Shown here piece after piece: positions 17,504 to 26,772 of a DNA stretch of 64,000 nt. Position 1 is the first letter of the stretch. Each line of letters begins with the position of its first letter. A program made the translations under genes and the position numbers. The stretch is from Nostoc sp. MS1 (GTDB lineage: Bacteria; Cyanobacteriota; Cyanobacteriia; Cyanobacteriales; Nostocaceae). The stretch is taken from contig NZ_AP023441.1 of assembly GCF_019976755.1 (NCBI RefSeq), forward strand, positions 4,399,501 to 4,463,500, written 5' to 3'. The notes under the pieces were generated by a model. It did not search any database, was not told where the DNA came from, and saw nothing but the letters and a program-made list of their open reading frames with translations.

Positions 17504-17869
17504 AAGTAATAGATTTCATCTTAAGTAATTAGGAAAAAATCACCATAGTTTTGCATGTGGAAACTATGAAGAAAACCACATACTGTCAAGGCTTTGGAAG
17601 AATTAGGTAAAGTGCGTGCAAAAAGCTTTCAGCGATGAACTGACAAATATTGTCGAACACGTAAGTATGAAACGTAAATTACTTACATTTTATATTCTTG
17701 CTGGCAACCTTTAATTTATCCTATATTTTCACACCCAACATCTCTTACCAAAAAATTAAAATAAAATTGTAACAAAAACTACAAAATTAGCTTTTTTTAT
17801 AAAAAAATAAGATAAGCTAGGCATATATATATCTAGTTCGCAAAGATACTGCGAATAGGAGAAAATTTT
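17504..17869. other. Intergenic region upstream of gdhA
   Basis: The 366-bp gap after the insertion sequence is AT-rich. It carries a perfect NtcA-type motif (separate entry) and a ribosome-binding site AGGAGA at 17857-17862, seven bases before the gdhA start. No open frame of note. Confidence 0.6.
17769..17782 (+). promoter_or_regulatory. Putative NtcA-binding site (GTA-N8-TAC)
   Basis: GTA-ACAAAAAC-TAC matches the NtcA consensus exactly. TATAAA (17798) and TAAGAT (17808) lie downstream as possible -10 elements, the second near the usual NtcA-promoter spacing. A nitrogen-controlled promoter for the glutamate dehydrogenase gene makes biological sense. The site is inferred from sequence only. 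Confidence 0.6.
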
Positions 17870-19159
17870 ATGGTTTCCATGCCGACGCTACCATTGGCAG
17901 GTGCTACTCCAGGTCATATTTGCCCCTTTGATCAAGCCTGTAGTTACTTAGAAGCTGCTGCTAAAGAATTAAGGTTAGATCAAGGAACACTGGAAATTCT
18001 CAGCCACCCACGTAGAGTAGTTACAGTTTCTATTCCTGTAAAACTAGACAATGGTGATATACGGGTTCTAGCAGGGCATAGGGTACAGCATTCTGATATT
18101 TTAGGCCCCTACAAAGGCGGAACACGTTACCATCCGGCTGTAACTCTCAACGAGGTATCCGCATTAGCAATGCTGATGACTTGGAAATGTGCGTTGTTGG
18201 GTATTCCCTATGGTGGCGCGAAGGGAGGTATCGCCATAGATCCACAAAATTATAGTGTGGGTGAATTAGAGCGAATTACTCGTCGTTATACTAGCGAGTT
18301 GATTAAAGATATTGGGCCTGCACTCGACATTCCAGCGCCAGATGTAGGGACTTCCGCCCGTGAGATGGCTTGGATGATGGATACTTACTCTATGAATGTT
18401 GGTCACGCTGTACCAGGAGTTGTCACAGGTAAGCCGATTTCCGTCGGTGGTTCACGGGGACGAGAAATGGCGACTGGACGGGGTGTGATGATTATTGTGC
18501 GGGAAGCACTTGCAGATATAGGTAAATCCCTAGAGGGCGTACGAGTAGTTATTCAAGGTTTTGGTAATGTTGGTGGTGCGGCGGCTGAATTATTACACCA
18601 AGCTGGAGCAAAAATTCTGGCTGTCTCTACAGTTGCAAGTGGAATATATTCTCCTGACGGTTTAGATATTCCTGCATTAAAAGCCTACGCTGCGGAAAAT
18701 CATAAGAGTATTGTTGGTTTTCCAGGATCTACGGCTATTAGTAATGCAGAGTTGCTAACTTTACCTTGTGATGTTTTAATTCCTGCCGCATTAGAAAACC
18801 AAATCACAGAGGAAAATGTAGATCAGATACAAGCACAAATAGTGGCGGAGGCGGCTAACGGCCCTGTGACGTTGGAAGCTAACCGAGTGCTAGAGGCGCG
18901 GGGTGTGACTGTATTACCAGACATTTTGGCTAATGCTGGGGGTGTGGTAGTGAGTTATTTAGAATGGGTACAGGGACTTTCTTATCTGTTTTGGGATGAG
19001 GAGCGTGTGAACAAGGAAATGGAACACTTGATGGTGCAAGCTTATCGTCAAGTCATGCAACAATCTAAGATACGGCAAGTTCCCTTAAGACTAGCAGCTT
19101 ATACGTTAGGTGTAGGTAGGGTTGCTCAGGCTTTGCATGATCGGGGTCTTTATCCTTAA
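17870..19159 (+). CDS. gdhA: Glu/Leu/Phe/Val dehydrogenase, probable glutamate dehydrogenase
   Basis: Glutamate dehydrogenase interconverts 2-oxoglutarate plus ammonium and glutamate. The 429-residue protein has the substrate domain first, with the catalytic region KCALLGIPYGGAKGGI (Lys in the GGxKGG loop) and DIPAPDVGT. The NAD(P)-binding Rossmann fold follows, with the loop GFGNVGGAAAELL. Length and motifs fit hexameric class I enzymes. AGGAGA sits seven bases before the ATG. A perfect NtcA motif about 90 bases upstream suggests nitrogen control. Coenzyme specificity is not certain. Confidence 0.93.
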   Translation: MVSMPTLPLAGATPGHICPFDQACSYLEAAAKELRLDQGTLEILSHPRRVVTVSIPVKLDNGDIRVLAGHRVQHSDILGPYKGGTRYHPAVTLNEVSALAMLMTWKCALLGIPYGGAKGGIAIDPQNYSVGELERITRRYTSELIKDIGPALDIPAPDVGTSAREMAWMMDTYSMNVGHAVPGVVTGKPISVGGSRGREMATGRGVMIIVREALADIGKSLEGVRVVIQGFGNVGGAAAELLHQAGAKILAVSTVASGIYSPDGLDIPALKAYAAENHKSIVGFPGSTAISNAELLTLPCDVLIPAALENQITEENVDQIQAQIVAEAANGPVTLEANRVLEARGVTVLPDILANAGGVVVSYLEWVQGLSYLFWDEERVNKEMEHLMVQAYRQVMQQSKIRQVPLRLAAYTLGVGRVAQALHDRGLYP

Positions 19160-19178
19160 GGGATTGTGGATGGGGTAG

Positions 19179-19205
19179 GGGCGGGCAAGATGCCCACCCC
19201 ACAAG
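19179..19205. repeat. 27-bp dispersed hairpin repeat, copy 2 (inverted)
   Basis: Exact reverse complement of the repeat at 4005-4031. It lies 20 bases after the gdhA stop, again between convergent genes, where it could serve as a terminator. Confidence 0.85.
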
Positions 19206-19294
19206 GGTTAAATCTAATTTCAATATGCAAACTAGATGTTTTCCAACTTACCAAGCAGCGTTTGAGCCTGTAACCTCTACTCTATCCGCGATAA

Positions 19295-21268
19295 TTATGC
19301 GCCTTCTCTTAATTTATCTAAGACGCTTCTATCTTCTAGGGTGGAAGTATCACCTGAGACTTCTTGTCCGGCGGCGAGATTTCGTAGTAGGCGGCGCATG
19401 ATTTTACCCGATCGCGTTTTGGGTAATGCGTCTGTAAAGCGGATTTCACCAGGACGAGCGATCGCACCAATTTCTTTCACTACATGCTGTTTGAGTTCTT
19501 TACTCAAGTCATCGCTGGCTTGGTAAGTACCCTCTAGAGTCACAAAAGCTACTACTTCCTCACCCTTGAGTTCATCTGGCTTACCTACTACCGCCGCCTC
19601 AGCCACGGCTGGGTGAGATACCAGAGCTGATTCTACTTCCATCGTACCCAGGCGATGCCCTGATACATTCAATACATCATCCACACGCCCCATAACCCAG
19701 AAGTAGCCGTCCTCATCTTTTCTCGCACCATCACCAGCAAAGTATGTATAGTTGCCATCTTTGGGGGGAATATGTTCCCAATAGGTGCGGCGAAAGCGTT
19801 CAGGATCGCCGTATACTGTCCGCATCATGCCTGGCCAGGGGTATCGCACTGCTAAATAACCACCTTCGTTCTCAGGCACAGAGTTACCCTCTAAATCCAC
19901 AATATCCGCAAGGATGCCAGGGAAGGGACGAGTGGCGGAACCGGGTTTGGTAGGGATTGCGCCGGGTAAGGCTGTAATCATAATACCTCCCGTTTCAGTT
20001 TGCCACCAAGTATCAACAATGGGGCAGCGTTCACCACCAATCACTTTGTGATACCACATCCAAGATTCTGGGTTGATGGGTTCACCAACGGTTCCTAATA
20101 ACCTTAAGGAAGATAGGTTCCTGGCTTTGGGATGGTGTTCGCCCATTTTGATAAAGGCGCGAATGGCTGTGGGTGCGGTGTAAAAGATGTTTACGCCATA
20201 TTTCTCAATTACATCCCAAAAACAACCGGGATTTGAAGCACGGGGCGCACCTTCATACATCAGCGTGGTTGCACCGTTGGAGAGGGGTCCGTAAACTATG
20301 TAGCTGTGTCCGGTAATCCAGCCTACATCTGCGGTACACCAGTATACATCTGTATCTTGCAGGTCGAAAATCCATTTGGTGGTCATGTGAGTATATAGGT
20401 TATAACCACCAGTGGTATGTACAACACCTTTGGGTTTGCCTGTGCTACCAGATGTGTAGAGGACGAATAGCAAATCTTCACTGTCCATTGGTTCGGCGGG
20501 ACAGTCGGCAGATGCACCTTTTTGTAAATCGTGCCACCAATGATCGCGTCCTCCCAACTGCATATAAATGTCTTGTCCAGTTCGTTTGACGACTAGGACA
20601 TTTTCGACGCTGGGAACTGCACCATCAGCTAAGGCTTTATCTACCTGTTCCTTGAGAGGAACTATCGCATCTTTTCGCCAGCCACCATCAGCTGTAACTA
20701 CTACTTTAGCTTTGGCATCAATTAAGCGATCGCGTAATGCTTCCGCACTAAAACCACCAAATACCACACTATGGGGTGCGCCGATTCTGGCACAGGCTAA
20801 CATAGCGATCGCCGCTTCGGGTATCATTGGCATATAAATACCGACGCGATCGCCTTTCTGCACTCCCAGTTGTTTCAAGACGTTGGCAAACTGACAAACT
20901 TCCCGATGCAGTTGGGCATAAGTAAGGGTGCGGGAATCTCCCGGTTCTCCTTCCCAAATGAGTGCAGCTTTATTTTTGCGCCAAGTTGTTAAATGTCTAT
21001 CTAAACAGTTGTAGGAAATATTAATCTTCCCATTTACAAACCATTTAGCGAAAGGTGGTTGCCAATCTAGTACTGTATCCCATTTTTGGAACCAGTGTAG
21101 TTCTGTTTCGGCTAACTCTGCCCAAAACTTTTGCGGATCGGCTTTGGCTCTATCATAAAGTTGCTGATAGTCTTCTAAACTTTTAATCTGGGCCTTTTGG
21201 GAAAACTCGGCACTGGGATGAAATAAACGTTTCTCTTGCAGGATTGATTCTATAGTTGGCTGCGGCAT
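19295..21268 (-). CDS. acs: Acetyl-CoA synthetase (acetate-CoA ligase)
   Basis: Acs activates acetate with ATP and CoA to acetyl-CoA. The 657-residue protein matches the family length. The nucleotide loop is YTSGSTGKPKGVVHTTGG, the second core motif is DTWWQTETGG, the hinge Asp lies in YFAGDGARKDEDGY, and the catalytic C-terminal Lys (the usual acetylation site) is in KTRSGKIMRRLLR. It is monocistronic, with 452 bp of upstream non-coding sequence. It probably scavenges acetate for lipid synthesis. Confidence 0.98.
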   Translation of the reverse strand: MPQPTIESILQEKRLFHPSAEFSQKAQIKSLEDYQQLYDRAKADPQKFWAELAETELHWFQKWDTVLDWQPPFAKWFVNGKINISYNCLDRHLTTWRKNKAALIWEGEPGDSRTLTYAQLHREVCQFANVLKQLGVQKGDRVGIYMPMIPEAAIAMLACARIGAPHSVVFGGFSAEALRDRLIDAKAKVVVTADGGWRKDAIVPLKEQVDKALADGAVPSVENVLVVKRTGQDIYMQLGGRDHWWHDLQKGASADCPAEPMDSEDLLFVLYTSGSTGKPKGVVHTTGGYNLYTHMTTKWIFDLQDTDVYWCTADVGWITGHSYIVYGPLSNGATTLMYEGAPRASNPGCFWDVIEKYGVNIFYTAPTAIRAFIKMGEHHPKARNLSSLRLLGTVGEPINPESWMWYHKVIGGERCPIVDTWWQTETGGIMITALPGAIPTKPGSATRPFPGILADIVDLEGNSVPENEGGYLAVRYPWPGMMRTVYGDPERFRRTYWEHIPPKDGNYTYFAGDGARKDEDGYFWVMGRVDDVLNVSGHRLGTMEVESALVSHPAVAEAAVVGKPDELKGEEVVAFVTLEGTYQASDDLSKELKQHVVKEIGAIARPGEIRFTDALPKTRSGKIMRRLLRNLAAGQEVSGDTSTLEDRSVLDKLREGA

Positions 21269-21720
21269 AGTTATAAGGATGAACAGTATTGTTACTGAAA
21301 ACTATTTTTATCGGAGTTGTGTCCAACAATGTTGAGATCCACTCTAGTTTTTACTTTTCGCAATGTGTCAATTTATTCTTTGTGTCAAGTTGTAGCTAAA
21401 GATTGTAACTTGGGCTGGGAGTGGGGAGTAGGGAATAGGGAGTAGGAAGATTATGTTGGCACACAATTTAGTATAAGTAAGATAGGTAGATAGCAGGCTG
21501 CTTTTACACAGATACAACCTGTCTACTCATTTGTATGTAAAAAGTTTAATTCTTTGTTAGTTTAAGTAGTTATTATTGCTTAGGTTACACAGTAAAGTCT
21601 AGAAACAGGTTCTATAAAGATTTATACAACGTATGTGCATTAATTACAAATTACATGGGCATTAGCCTTTGCTGCGTAACGTTACCATAAATTTGTAGGG
21701 TATTAGAAATTACCATTACC
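21269..21720. other. Intergenic region, 452 bp
   Basis: Spacer between acs and the DUF2808 gene, both on the minus strand. It holds a GGGAGTAGGGAATAGGGAG tandem tract at about 21417-21447 and otherwise AT-rich sequence with no clear gene. Confidence 0.5.
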
Positions 21721-22314
21721 TTACCAGAAAGGAGAAAAGCTTCTACCGTAATTGTAAAATTGCAATCTGCCGAAACCGAGAAATTGGCTATGTGTTTTTT
21801 CTCCTGGAGGAAATGCTGTCACACCAAATAGATAGACTCCTGAGATTGAGGGATTTTGCAAAGGTTTTAAGCCTATAGTGATTGTTTTACCTGGCTCTAC
21901 TGGTGGATCAAATGTGATGGATACTGTTCTAGCCTGACGATTCTGCACTACATCTTTTAACCCAATGGGCTGTCCTTTGCGGGAGCGTGTACCTTCAAAA
22001 GCTACACTGTTTTTGAGGTCGAAGCGAATATTATCTACTCCCTCACGCTGGTTAATGGTGATTTGTTGTAAGGGTTCGCTGGCCTTTTCTGGCAAACTAA
22101 CGGTGAAATAGTACGTTGCACCCCAAATATTGACTTCATTGTAAGTTGTAGCAGCTTCTACAAGGCGCGGCGGCTCAACAAAATATACTGTACCATCTTG
22201 CAATTGAACTGCTTGACTTGGGGGCATGGTACAGCCTTCGAGTATGACTACGCTAGCGATCGCCAAGGGCGGGGCGTAGCCCATCGCTGTCCTTAATAAT
22301 ACTGCAAGGCGCAT
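21721..22314 (-). CDS. DUF2808 family protein, probably exported
   Basis: This 197-residue protein shows features of DUF2808, a family restricted mainly to cyanobacteria and without known function. The N-terminal hydrophobic stretch (about 13-27, ending EGC) suggests a signal peptide or lipoprotein signal. The body is beta-rich, with conserved-looking phrases YYFTVSLPEKASEPLQQI, GKTITIGLKP and SGVYLFGVTAFPPG. The upstream codons overlap an AGCGATCGCCAAGGGCGG tract, so the exact N-terminus is uncertain. It lies alone on this strand. Confidence 0.78.
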   Translation of the reverse strand: MRLAVLLRTAMGYAPPLAIASVVILEGCTMPPSQAVQLQDGTVYFVEPPRLVEAATTYNEVNIWGATYYFTVSLPEKASEPLQQITINQREGVDNIRFDLKNSVAFEGTRSRKGQPIGLKDVVQNRQARTVSITFDPPVEPGKTITIGLKPLQNPSISGVYLFGVTAFPPGEKTHSQFLGFGRLQFYNYGRSFSPFW

Positions 22315-22525
22315 AACTCTACTTGTTTGACCAGTTAGATAATAATTATATCGTTTATATATTGCTAAATGATTTTACAAAAAACTTTACATTTTTTAGC
22401 AATAGATTACTAATATTACGATTGTTACTTAACAATACAATTGTTTTGTAAAAGATAATTGATATCTATTGTCAAAGCTACTATGTAAGTTAGAAACTAA
22501 AAATATAACACCAGCAATTATTCCT

Positions 22526-23017
22526 ATGAATACCATTTCTAAAGTTACAGCCAAGCATCCGAGTTGGCAAACTGCGATATTGTTTGCTCTGGGCTTTTGG
22601 CTCAGTTCCAGCCTAGTTTTAGATTGGGTAATTATGCCTAGTCTTTACTTATCAGGTATGATGAGTCAAACAGGTTTTACTACAGCAGGTTATGTAATTT
22701 TCTGGGGCTTTAATCGCTTAGAATTGTTATCGGCGGCTGTAGTTTTAACTGGCGCATTAGTCTGGCGAAAAAACCATGACTACTGGAACCTGAACATTAC
22801 ATTCGCAGCAATAATTTTGTTTGCGATCGCTATCCTCAATACTTATTTGTTAACTCCGCAAATGTGCGCTGTGGGAGTTGATCTTAATCTGTTTGAAACA
22901 GCCTCTACTGTTCCTGCACAGATGAATTTATTACATGGCAGTTATTTTCTGTTAGAAGTCGTTAAATTAGTTGCAGGTGGCGCACTCTTTTATTGGTGTT
23001 GGCAACAACCAGAGTAA
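22526..23017 (+). CDS. Four-helix membrane protein, unknown function
   Basis: This 163-residue protein has four hydrophobic segments, at about 15-40, 50-75, 85-110 and 135-158. Acidic or aromatic residues at helix ends (LDWVIMPSLYLSGMMSQTGF, NRLELLSAAVVLTGAL) recall DUF4149-like membrane proteins, but I cannot assign it. A TTG at 22469 would extend it by 19 residues. I prefer the ATG at 22526 because the membrane core begins soon after. A symmetrical terminator follows at 23077. Confidence 0.72.
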   Translation: MNTISKVTAKHPSWQTAILFALGFWLSSSLVLDWVIMPSLYLSGMMSQTGFTTAGYVIFWGFNRLELLSAAVVLTGALVWRKNHDYWNLNITFAAIILFAIAILNTYLLTPQMCAVGVDLNLFETASTVPAQMNLLHGSYFLLEVVKLVAGGALFYWCWQQPE

Positions 23018-23076
23018 TAATTTATGATGTGATCGCCATAAATTATTTCGTATAGTTTTAGGAATATTTTTTAAAT

Positions 23077-23110
23077 AAAAAGACACAAATGAATACTTTG
23101 TGTCTTTTTT
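23077..23110. terminator. Bidirectional intrinsic terminator
   Basis: AAAAAGACACAAA (from 23077) pairs with TTTGTGTCTTTTT (23097 on). Flanking A and T runs allow termination in both directions. It sits between two convergent genes. Confidence 0.88.
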
Positions 23111-23140
23111 AATTTTTAATTACAAGTTTAGGCTTTGTTG

Positions 23141-23323
23141 TTACTGTCCAAACTCTAGCCTGGCTTGTTCTACTAACTCGGCTGTGACTATATCTTGTTC
23201 TGCTTGACGAGCTAACTGTTCAATTCTGGCTTGAGCTTGAGAACGAGCAAAAAAGGGAATATTTTTTAACTTGATTTTTGCTTCTGATGTCCAGCGTAAG
23301 CTATCAGTATTATGTTCGCTCAT
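23141..23323 (-). CDS. PCP_red domain protein
   Basis: This 60-residue protein is almost entirely the small helical domain found at the C-terminus of the light-independent protochlorophyllide reductase subunit ChlB (PCP_red). Matching features are WTSEAKIKLKNIPFFARSQA followed by RIEQLARQ and VEQARLEF. Free-standing copies are known in cyanobacteria, and their role is unclear. It has no catalytic centre of its own. Confidence 0.82.
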   Translation of the reverse strand: MSEHNTDSLRWTSEAKIKLKNIPFFARSQAQARIEQLARQAEQDIVTAELVEQARLEFGQ

Positions 23324-23476
23324 ATCACGTCTACCTTTTCTAATCCAAGTTGCTGAGTTGGGCTTGCCAAATCAGACTCGTCACAAAACTTCATCAAAAT
23401 GACTGTAAATTATCTGATATATCAATGTTTTTATACTAGTTTTCTGTACATCAAAACTATTTAATAACAAATATTA

Positions 23477-24787
23477 TTAAAGTTGATTACGCGCTTTGAG
23501 TTGTAAATATCGTTCGACCAACTGGTCGGTAATTTGGTTAGCTGGTGCATCAAGGACTAAAACACCCTTTTGTTTTAACTGGGCAAAAGCTACTTGTCTT
23601 TGTGCCAATAAATCCAATGCTACTGCACGGTTATAGGTTTGGGTGACATCTTCTGTAAAAGTGTGGGCTAAACGGTCTACTTGCGGGTCGCGCAAGGTGA
23701 CGCAAAATGGCAGATAGCGTGGTGCTAGTCGAGTAAGTGCAGCCAAGAGTTCTGTAGAAGCGGTGACATCCACTAAATCGGTAATTACTACCACTAAGGC
23801 GCGGCGGGTTTGCTGTTGTACGACATTTGTCACAGCGCCCAGGTAATCTGACTCTAATAGCACTGGCTGAATGGGTGTGAGATGGTCAACTAGACGACTT
23901 AAATGATGTTGACCTCGTTCTGGTGCTATCCATGTGTGCATGAGACGGTCAAATACACCCACTCCCACGCGATCGCCACGATGTAATCCGGCTAGAGCTA
24001 ATGATAATGTAGCATTTAAGCCCCAATCAAACCGTTGTAGACCTTGGACTCTAGCAGTCATTAACCGACCGCGATCTAATAAAATAATCAGTGTTTGTTC
24101 TTGTTCTGGTTCCAATACCCGCACCAATGGCGGCCCCACACGACGGGCTGTAGCCTTCCAATCAATTAGCCGTAAATCATCACCAGTGCGATAGTTTCGC
24201 AGTTCGGCAAACTCTGTACCAATGCCTAACTGTCGTGATTGTCGCATAGAGCCAGATGATTGTAGCGTCAAACGAATCGAGAGCGATCGCAACCCAATTA
24301 AATCAGGGTAAACTTTCACCTGTAAACTTTGGGGAATCTGCCAATCATCCCAAGCTAAACCCCAAGGCGCTAACTGTCGCACTTGAATATTTCCCCAAGC
24401 AAATTCTCCACGCTGTTTTGGGTTGACTGTATATTTTATTTCTTCCTGACCTTGCAGGGGAATAGTTGCTTGTAGTACAGGGATAGATACATCAAAATCA
24501 CTGGGATAATAATCGCGGATTTGAATTACTGCGTCAGTCTTTGCTGATGTAACTCTTAATATCACTGGGTTATCCCGACCAATAGATAAGCGTGGTGGTA
24601 ATTGACGCTGAATTTCTACCCTTAAGGGACGTACTCGCCTACTATCGATTACCATCAACACTAAAACGGTGATATCAAATAGCAGAGTTAGAGTGATACT
24701 CGCAAAAATACCAATTAACAATGATAGGATGGGTGCGATCGCCAGTCCTAAAAGTAATAATAAATAAACTCGTTTAGCGGGAACCAT
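23477..24787 (-). CDS. DUF58 domain protein
   Basis: This 436-residue protein has two N-terminal membrane helices (about 5-45), a beta-rich middle part and the DUF58 signature YRTGDDLRLIDWKATARR, followed by a von Willebrand A-like region. DUF58 proteins accompany MoxR ATPases and are thought to act in envelope protein assembly or maturation. The ATG at 24787 is chosen because the longer frame would overlap the upstream CPBP gene and add non-family residues. It is the last gene of a moxR - CPBP - DUF58 run. Confidence 0.9.
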   Translation of the reverse strand: MVPAKRVYLLLLLGLAIAPILSLLIGIFASITLTLLFDITVLVLMVIDSRRVRPLRVEIQRQLPPRLSIGRDNPVILRVTSAKTDAVIQIRDYYPSDFDVSIPVLQATIPLQGQEEIKYTVNPKQRGEFAWGNIQVRQLAPWGLAWDDWQIPQSLQVKVYPDLIGLRSLSIRLTLQSSGSMRQSRQLGIGTEFAELRNYRTGDDLRLIDWKATARRVGPPLVRVLEPEQEQTLIILLDRGRLMTARVQGLQRFDWGLNATLSLALAGLHRGDRVGVGVFDRLMHTWIAPERGQHHLSRLVDHLTPIQPVLLESDYLGAVTNVVQQQTRRALVVVITDLVDVTASTELLAALTRLAPRYLPFCVTLRDPQVDRLAHTFTEDVTQTYNRAVALDLLAQRQVAFAQLKQKGVLVLDAPANQITDQLVERYLQLKARNQL

Positions 24788-24819
24788 TTTTAATTTGTAA
24801 TTCGTAATTAAGAAGATAA

Positions 24820-25392
24820 TTATGGGGTGAGTTGTGCGTAACCACCCAGAAAGAGTAACCACATTACTACAATTACCCAGTGAATAAAAACGGAAGGCCA
24901 AATAGAACCACTTTGGTAATAGATAATATTACAAGTAATTCCTAAAAGTCCTACCAATAATAAAAAAACTGGATTTAGAGAAGTTTGCCGTCCTGGGGGA
25001 TAAACTGTTAGACCTTCAAGGGGATGGTAAAGAATGAAAGCCACTACACTAGCAAATCCCCAGAGAAATTGTTGACTAGTTGTAGGATTTTCTGTTAAGT
25101 GAGGCAGTAGTAAAACCCGGAATGTAAGCTCCTCCAGGATAGCAGGGATGAAAAGACAACCCGTGACAATCGTAATAATTTTTACTGGTGAGTTTGGTAA
25201 AAACTCAAACTTGAGGAAATGACTGTAAAAACCAATAGATAAGGCGATCGCAGTAAAAAGCAATAAAATTACTAATGTCGTTAACCAAGCTTGGATATTA
25301 GGCAGCGTAGAGAAAGCTGCTATTGACCGATATCTTAGTTTTGATTTGAGAAATTTCCATTGCTGTTGTATTTCCCCGCGCATAATAGCCAT
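24820..25392 (-). CDS. CPBP family intramembrane metalloprotease
   Basis: This 190-residue membrane protein has the CPBP (CAAX protease and bacteriocin-processing) motifs: EELTFRVLLLP for the EExxxR motif, FILYHPLEG for the FxxxH motif, and SVFIHWVIV for the third. About five helices are present. It lies three bases downstream of the moxR stop and 32 bases before the DUF58 start, so the three genes are probably one operon. The substrate is unknown. Confidence 0.9.
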   Translation of the reverse strand: MAIMRGEIQQQWKFLKSKLRYRSIAAFSTLPNIQAWLTTLVILLLFTAIALSIGFYSHFLKFEFLPNSPVKIITIVTGCLFIPAILEELTFRVLLLPHLTENPTTSQQFLWGFASVVAFILYHPLEGLTVYPPGRQTSLNPVFLLLVGLLGITCNIIYYQSGSIWPSVFIHWVIVVMWLLFLGGYAQLTP

Positions 25393-25395
25393 TCT

Positions 25396-26346
25396 CTACC
25401 TTGGTACAGGGACTTGGTTAACTACAGCCGCAATTACCCCATCCATTTGTAAATCATCTAACATAGCTTCAGGCTTAAGAATCAAACGATGACGTAATAA
25501 AGGTGAGGCTAATGCTTTCACATCATCTGGAGTAACAAAATCTCGTCCTGCTAACCAAGCTACAGCTTGAGAAGTTTGCAACCAAGAACCAGCCGCGCGG
25601 GGTGAAGCACCCAAAGCCAAATCAGGATATTGGCGTGAAGCCCTCACCAGTGCTAACAAATAATCAATGATAGCTTCGGATACCTTGATAGACTTGACTG
25701 CCTGCCTTGCTTGTAAAATATCTGCTACTGTTGCTATTGGTTGCAGATTATTAATATCTAAACGTCGTGCAGCAAAACCAGCTTGACGATTGAGTAACAT
25801 TTGCTTTTCTGCCGCTTGGTCGGGGTAATCTACTACTAATTTAAAAAGAAATCTATCTAGTTGTGCTTCTGGCAAAGGGTAAGTACCCTCAAACTCCAAA
25901 GGGTTTTGCGTAGCGATGACCCAAAATAAATCCGGCAAAGGTAAACTTTCCCCATCCAGAGTTACCTGCATTTCTTCCATTGCTTCTAGCAAAGCTGCTT
26001 GTGTCTTCGGTGGAGTTCGGTTAATTTCGTCTGCTAGTAAGACTTCGGTGAAGACAGGGCCTTTTTTCAAGGTAAAATTACGGCTGTTTAAGTCAAAAAT
26101 GTTTGTTCCTGTAATATCCGATGGTAAAACATCCGGTGTTAGTTGCACCCGACGAAACTCGGCTTGAATCAACTGGGCTAAAACTTTTACCAAAAGCGTT
26201 TTACCTGTTCCTGGTACTCCTTCTAAAATTACATGTCCACCTGACAATAACCCTATCAGTAGCTGCTGTATCAGTTGCGATTGCCCTACGATGATTCGGT
26301 TAAGTTTTTCACTTAGGCTAAGAAAGATGGAATAGGTTTCACTCAT
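25396..26346 (-). CDS. MoxR-type AAA+ ATPase
   Basis: This 316-residue ATPase is of the MoxR type (AAA_3 with AAA lid). The Walker A motif is GVPGTGKTLL, the Walker B motif LLADEINRTPPKTQ, and sensor 1 follows at WVIATQNPLEFEGTYPLPEAQLDRF. MoxR proteins act as chaperones for VWA-type partners such as the DUF58 protein encoded two genes downstream. It is the first gene of the three-gene run. Confidence 0.95.
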   Translation of the reverse strand: MSETYSIFLSLSEKLNRIIVGQSQLIQQLLIGLLSGGHVILEGVPGTGKTLLVKVLAQLIQAEFRRVQLTPDVLPSDITGTNIFDLNSRNFTLKKGPVFTEVLLADEINRTPPKTQAALLEAMEEMQVTLDGESLPLPDLFWVIATQNPLEFEGTYPLPEAQLDRFLFKLVVDYPDQAAEKQMLLNRQAGFAARRLDINNLQPIATVADILQARQAVKSIKVSEAIIDYLLALVRASRQYPDLALGASPRAAGSWLQTSQAVAWLAGRDFVTPDDVKALASPLLRHRLILKPEAMLDDLQMDGVIAAVVNQVPVPR

Positions 26347-26772
26347 AAGTTTTCTTTATAAAAATGGCAGAAGCAGGCGGGAAGAGAAAAAAGTAATAAA
26401 TTATACTCTTAACTCAGCACTGTTGACTCTGTGAGTCGCTGATTTTGATGTTTAACACATTGTGGTTAATGTACCTCATCAAGTTCAGAATGGCTACATT
26501 AGTCATGCGTGTAATGTCTCAGGAAGTATAAGCAAATTTCCATTATGGCTGTTGAATGTTCAACGATAATTAATTTACGACTTTTCCAAGAAATAATTAA
26601 TGCTTACTCTAACTGCAAAGAGTATTAAAAATTCGGTTTTTTTTTAATAAAACAATGTCCTTTTTTGGATAGGTAATAGCTAATGGATTTTTTTTTGCTA
26701 TTACCTATTACCTATTAGCAATTACCAGCCCCCACACTATGCTAAATATTTAGCAAACTTGTGATCAAATTT
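26347..26772. other. Intergenic region with hairpin
   Basis: The 426-bp gap holds an 11-bp perfect hairpin, TAGGTAATAGC (26670-26680) with GCTATTACCTA (26697-26707), and further TTACCTATTA repeats. It lies downstream of the fusion gene's neighbour and upstream of moxR, so it holds the moxR promoter. No open frame. Confidence 0.5.
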
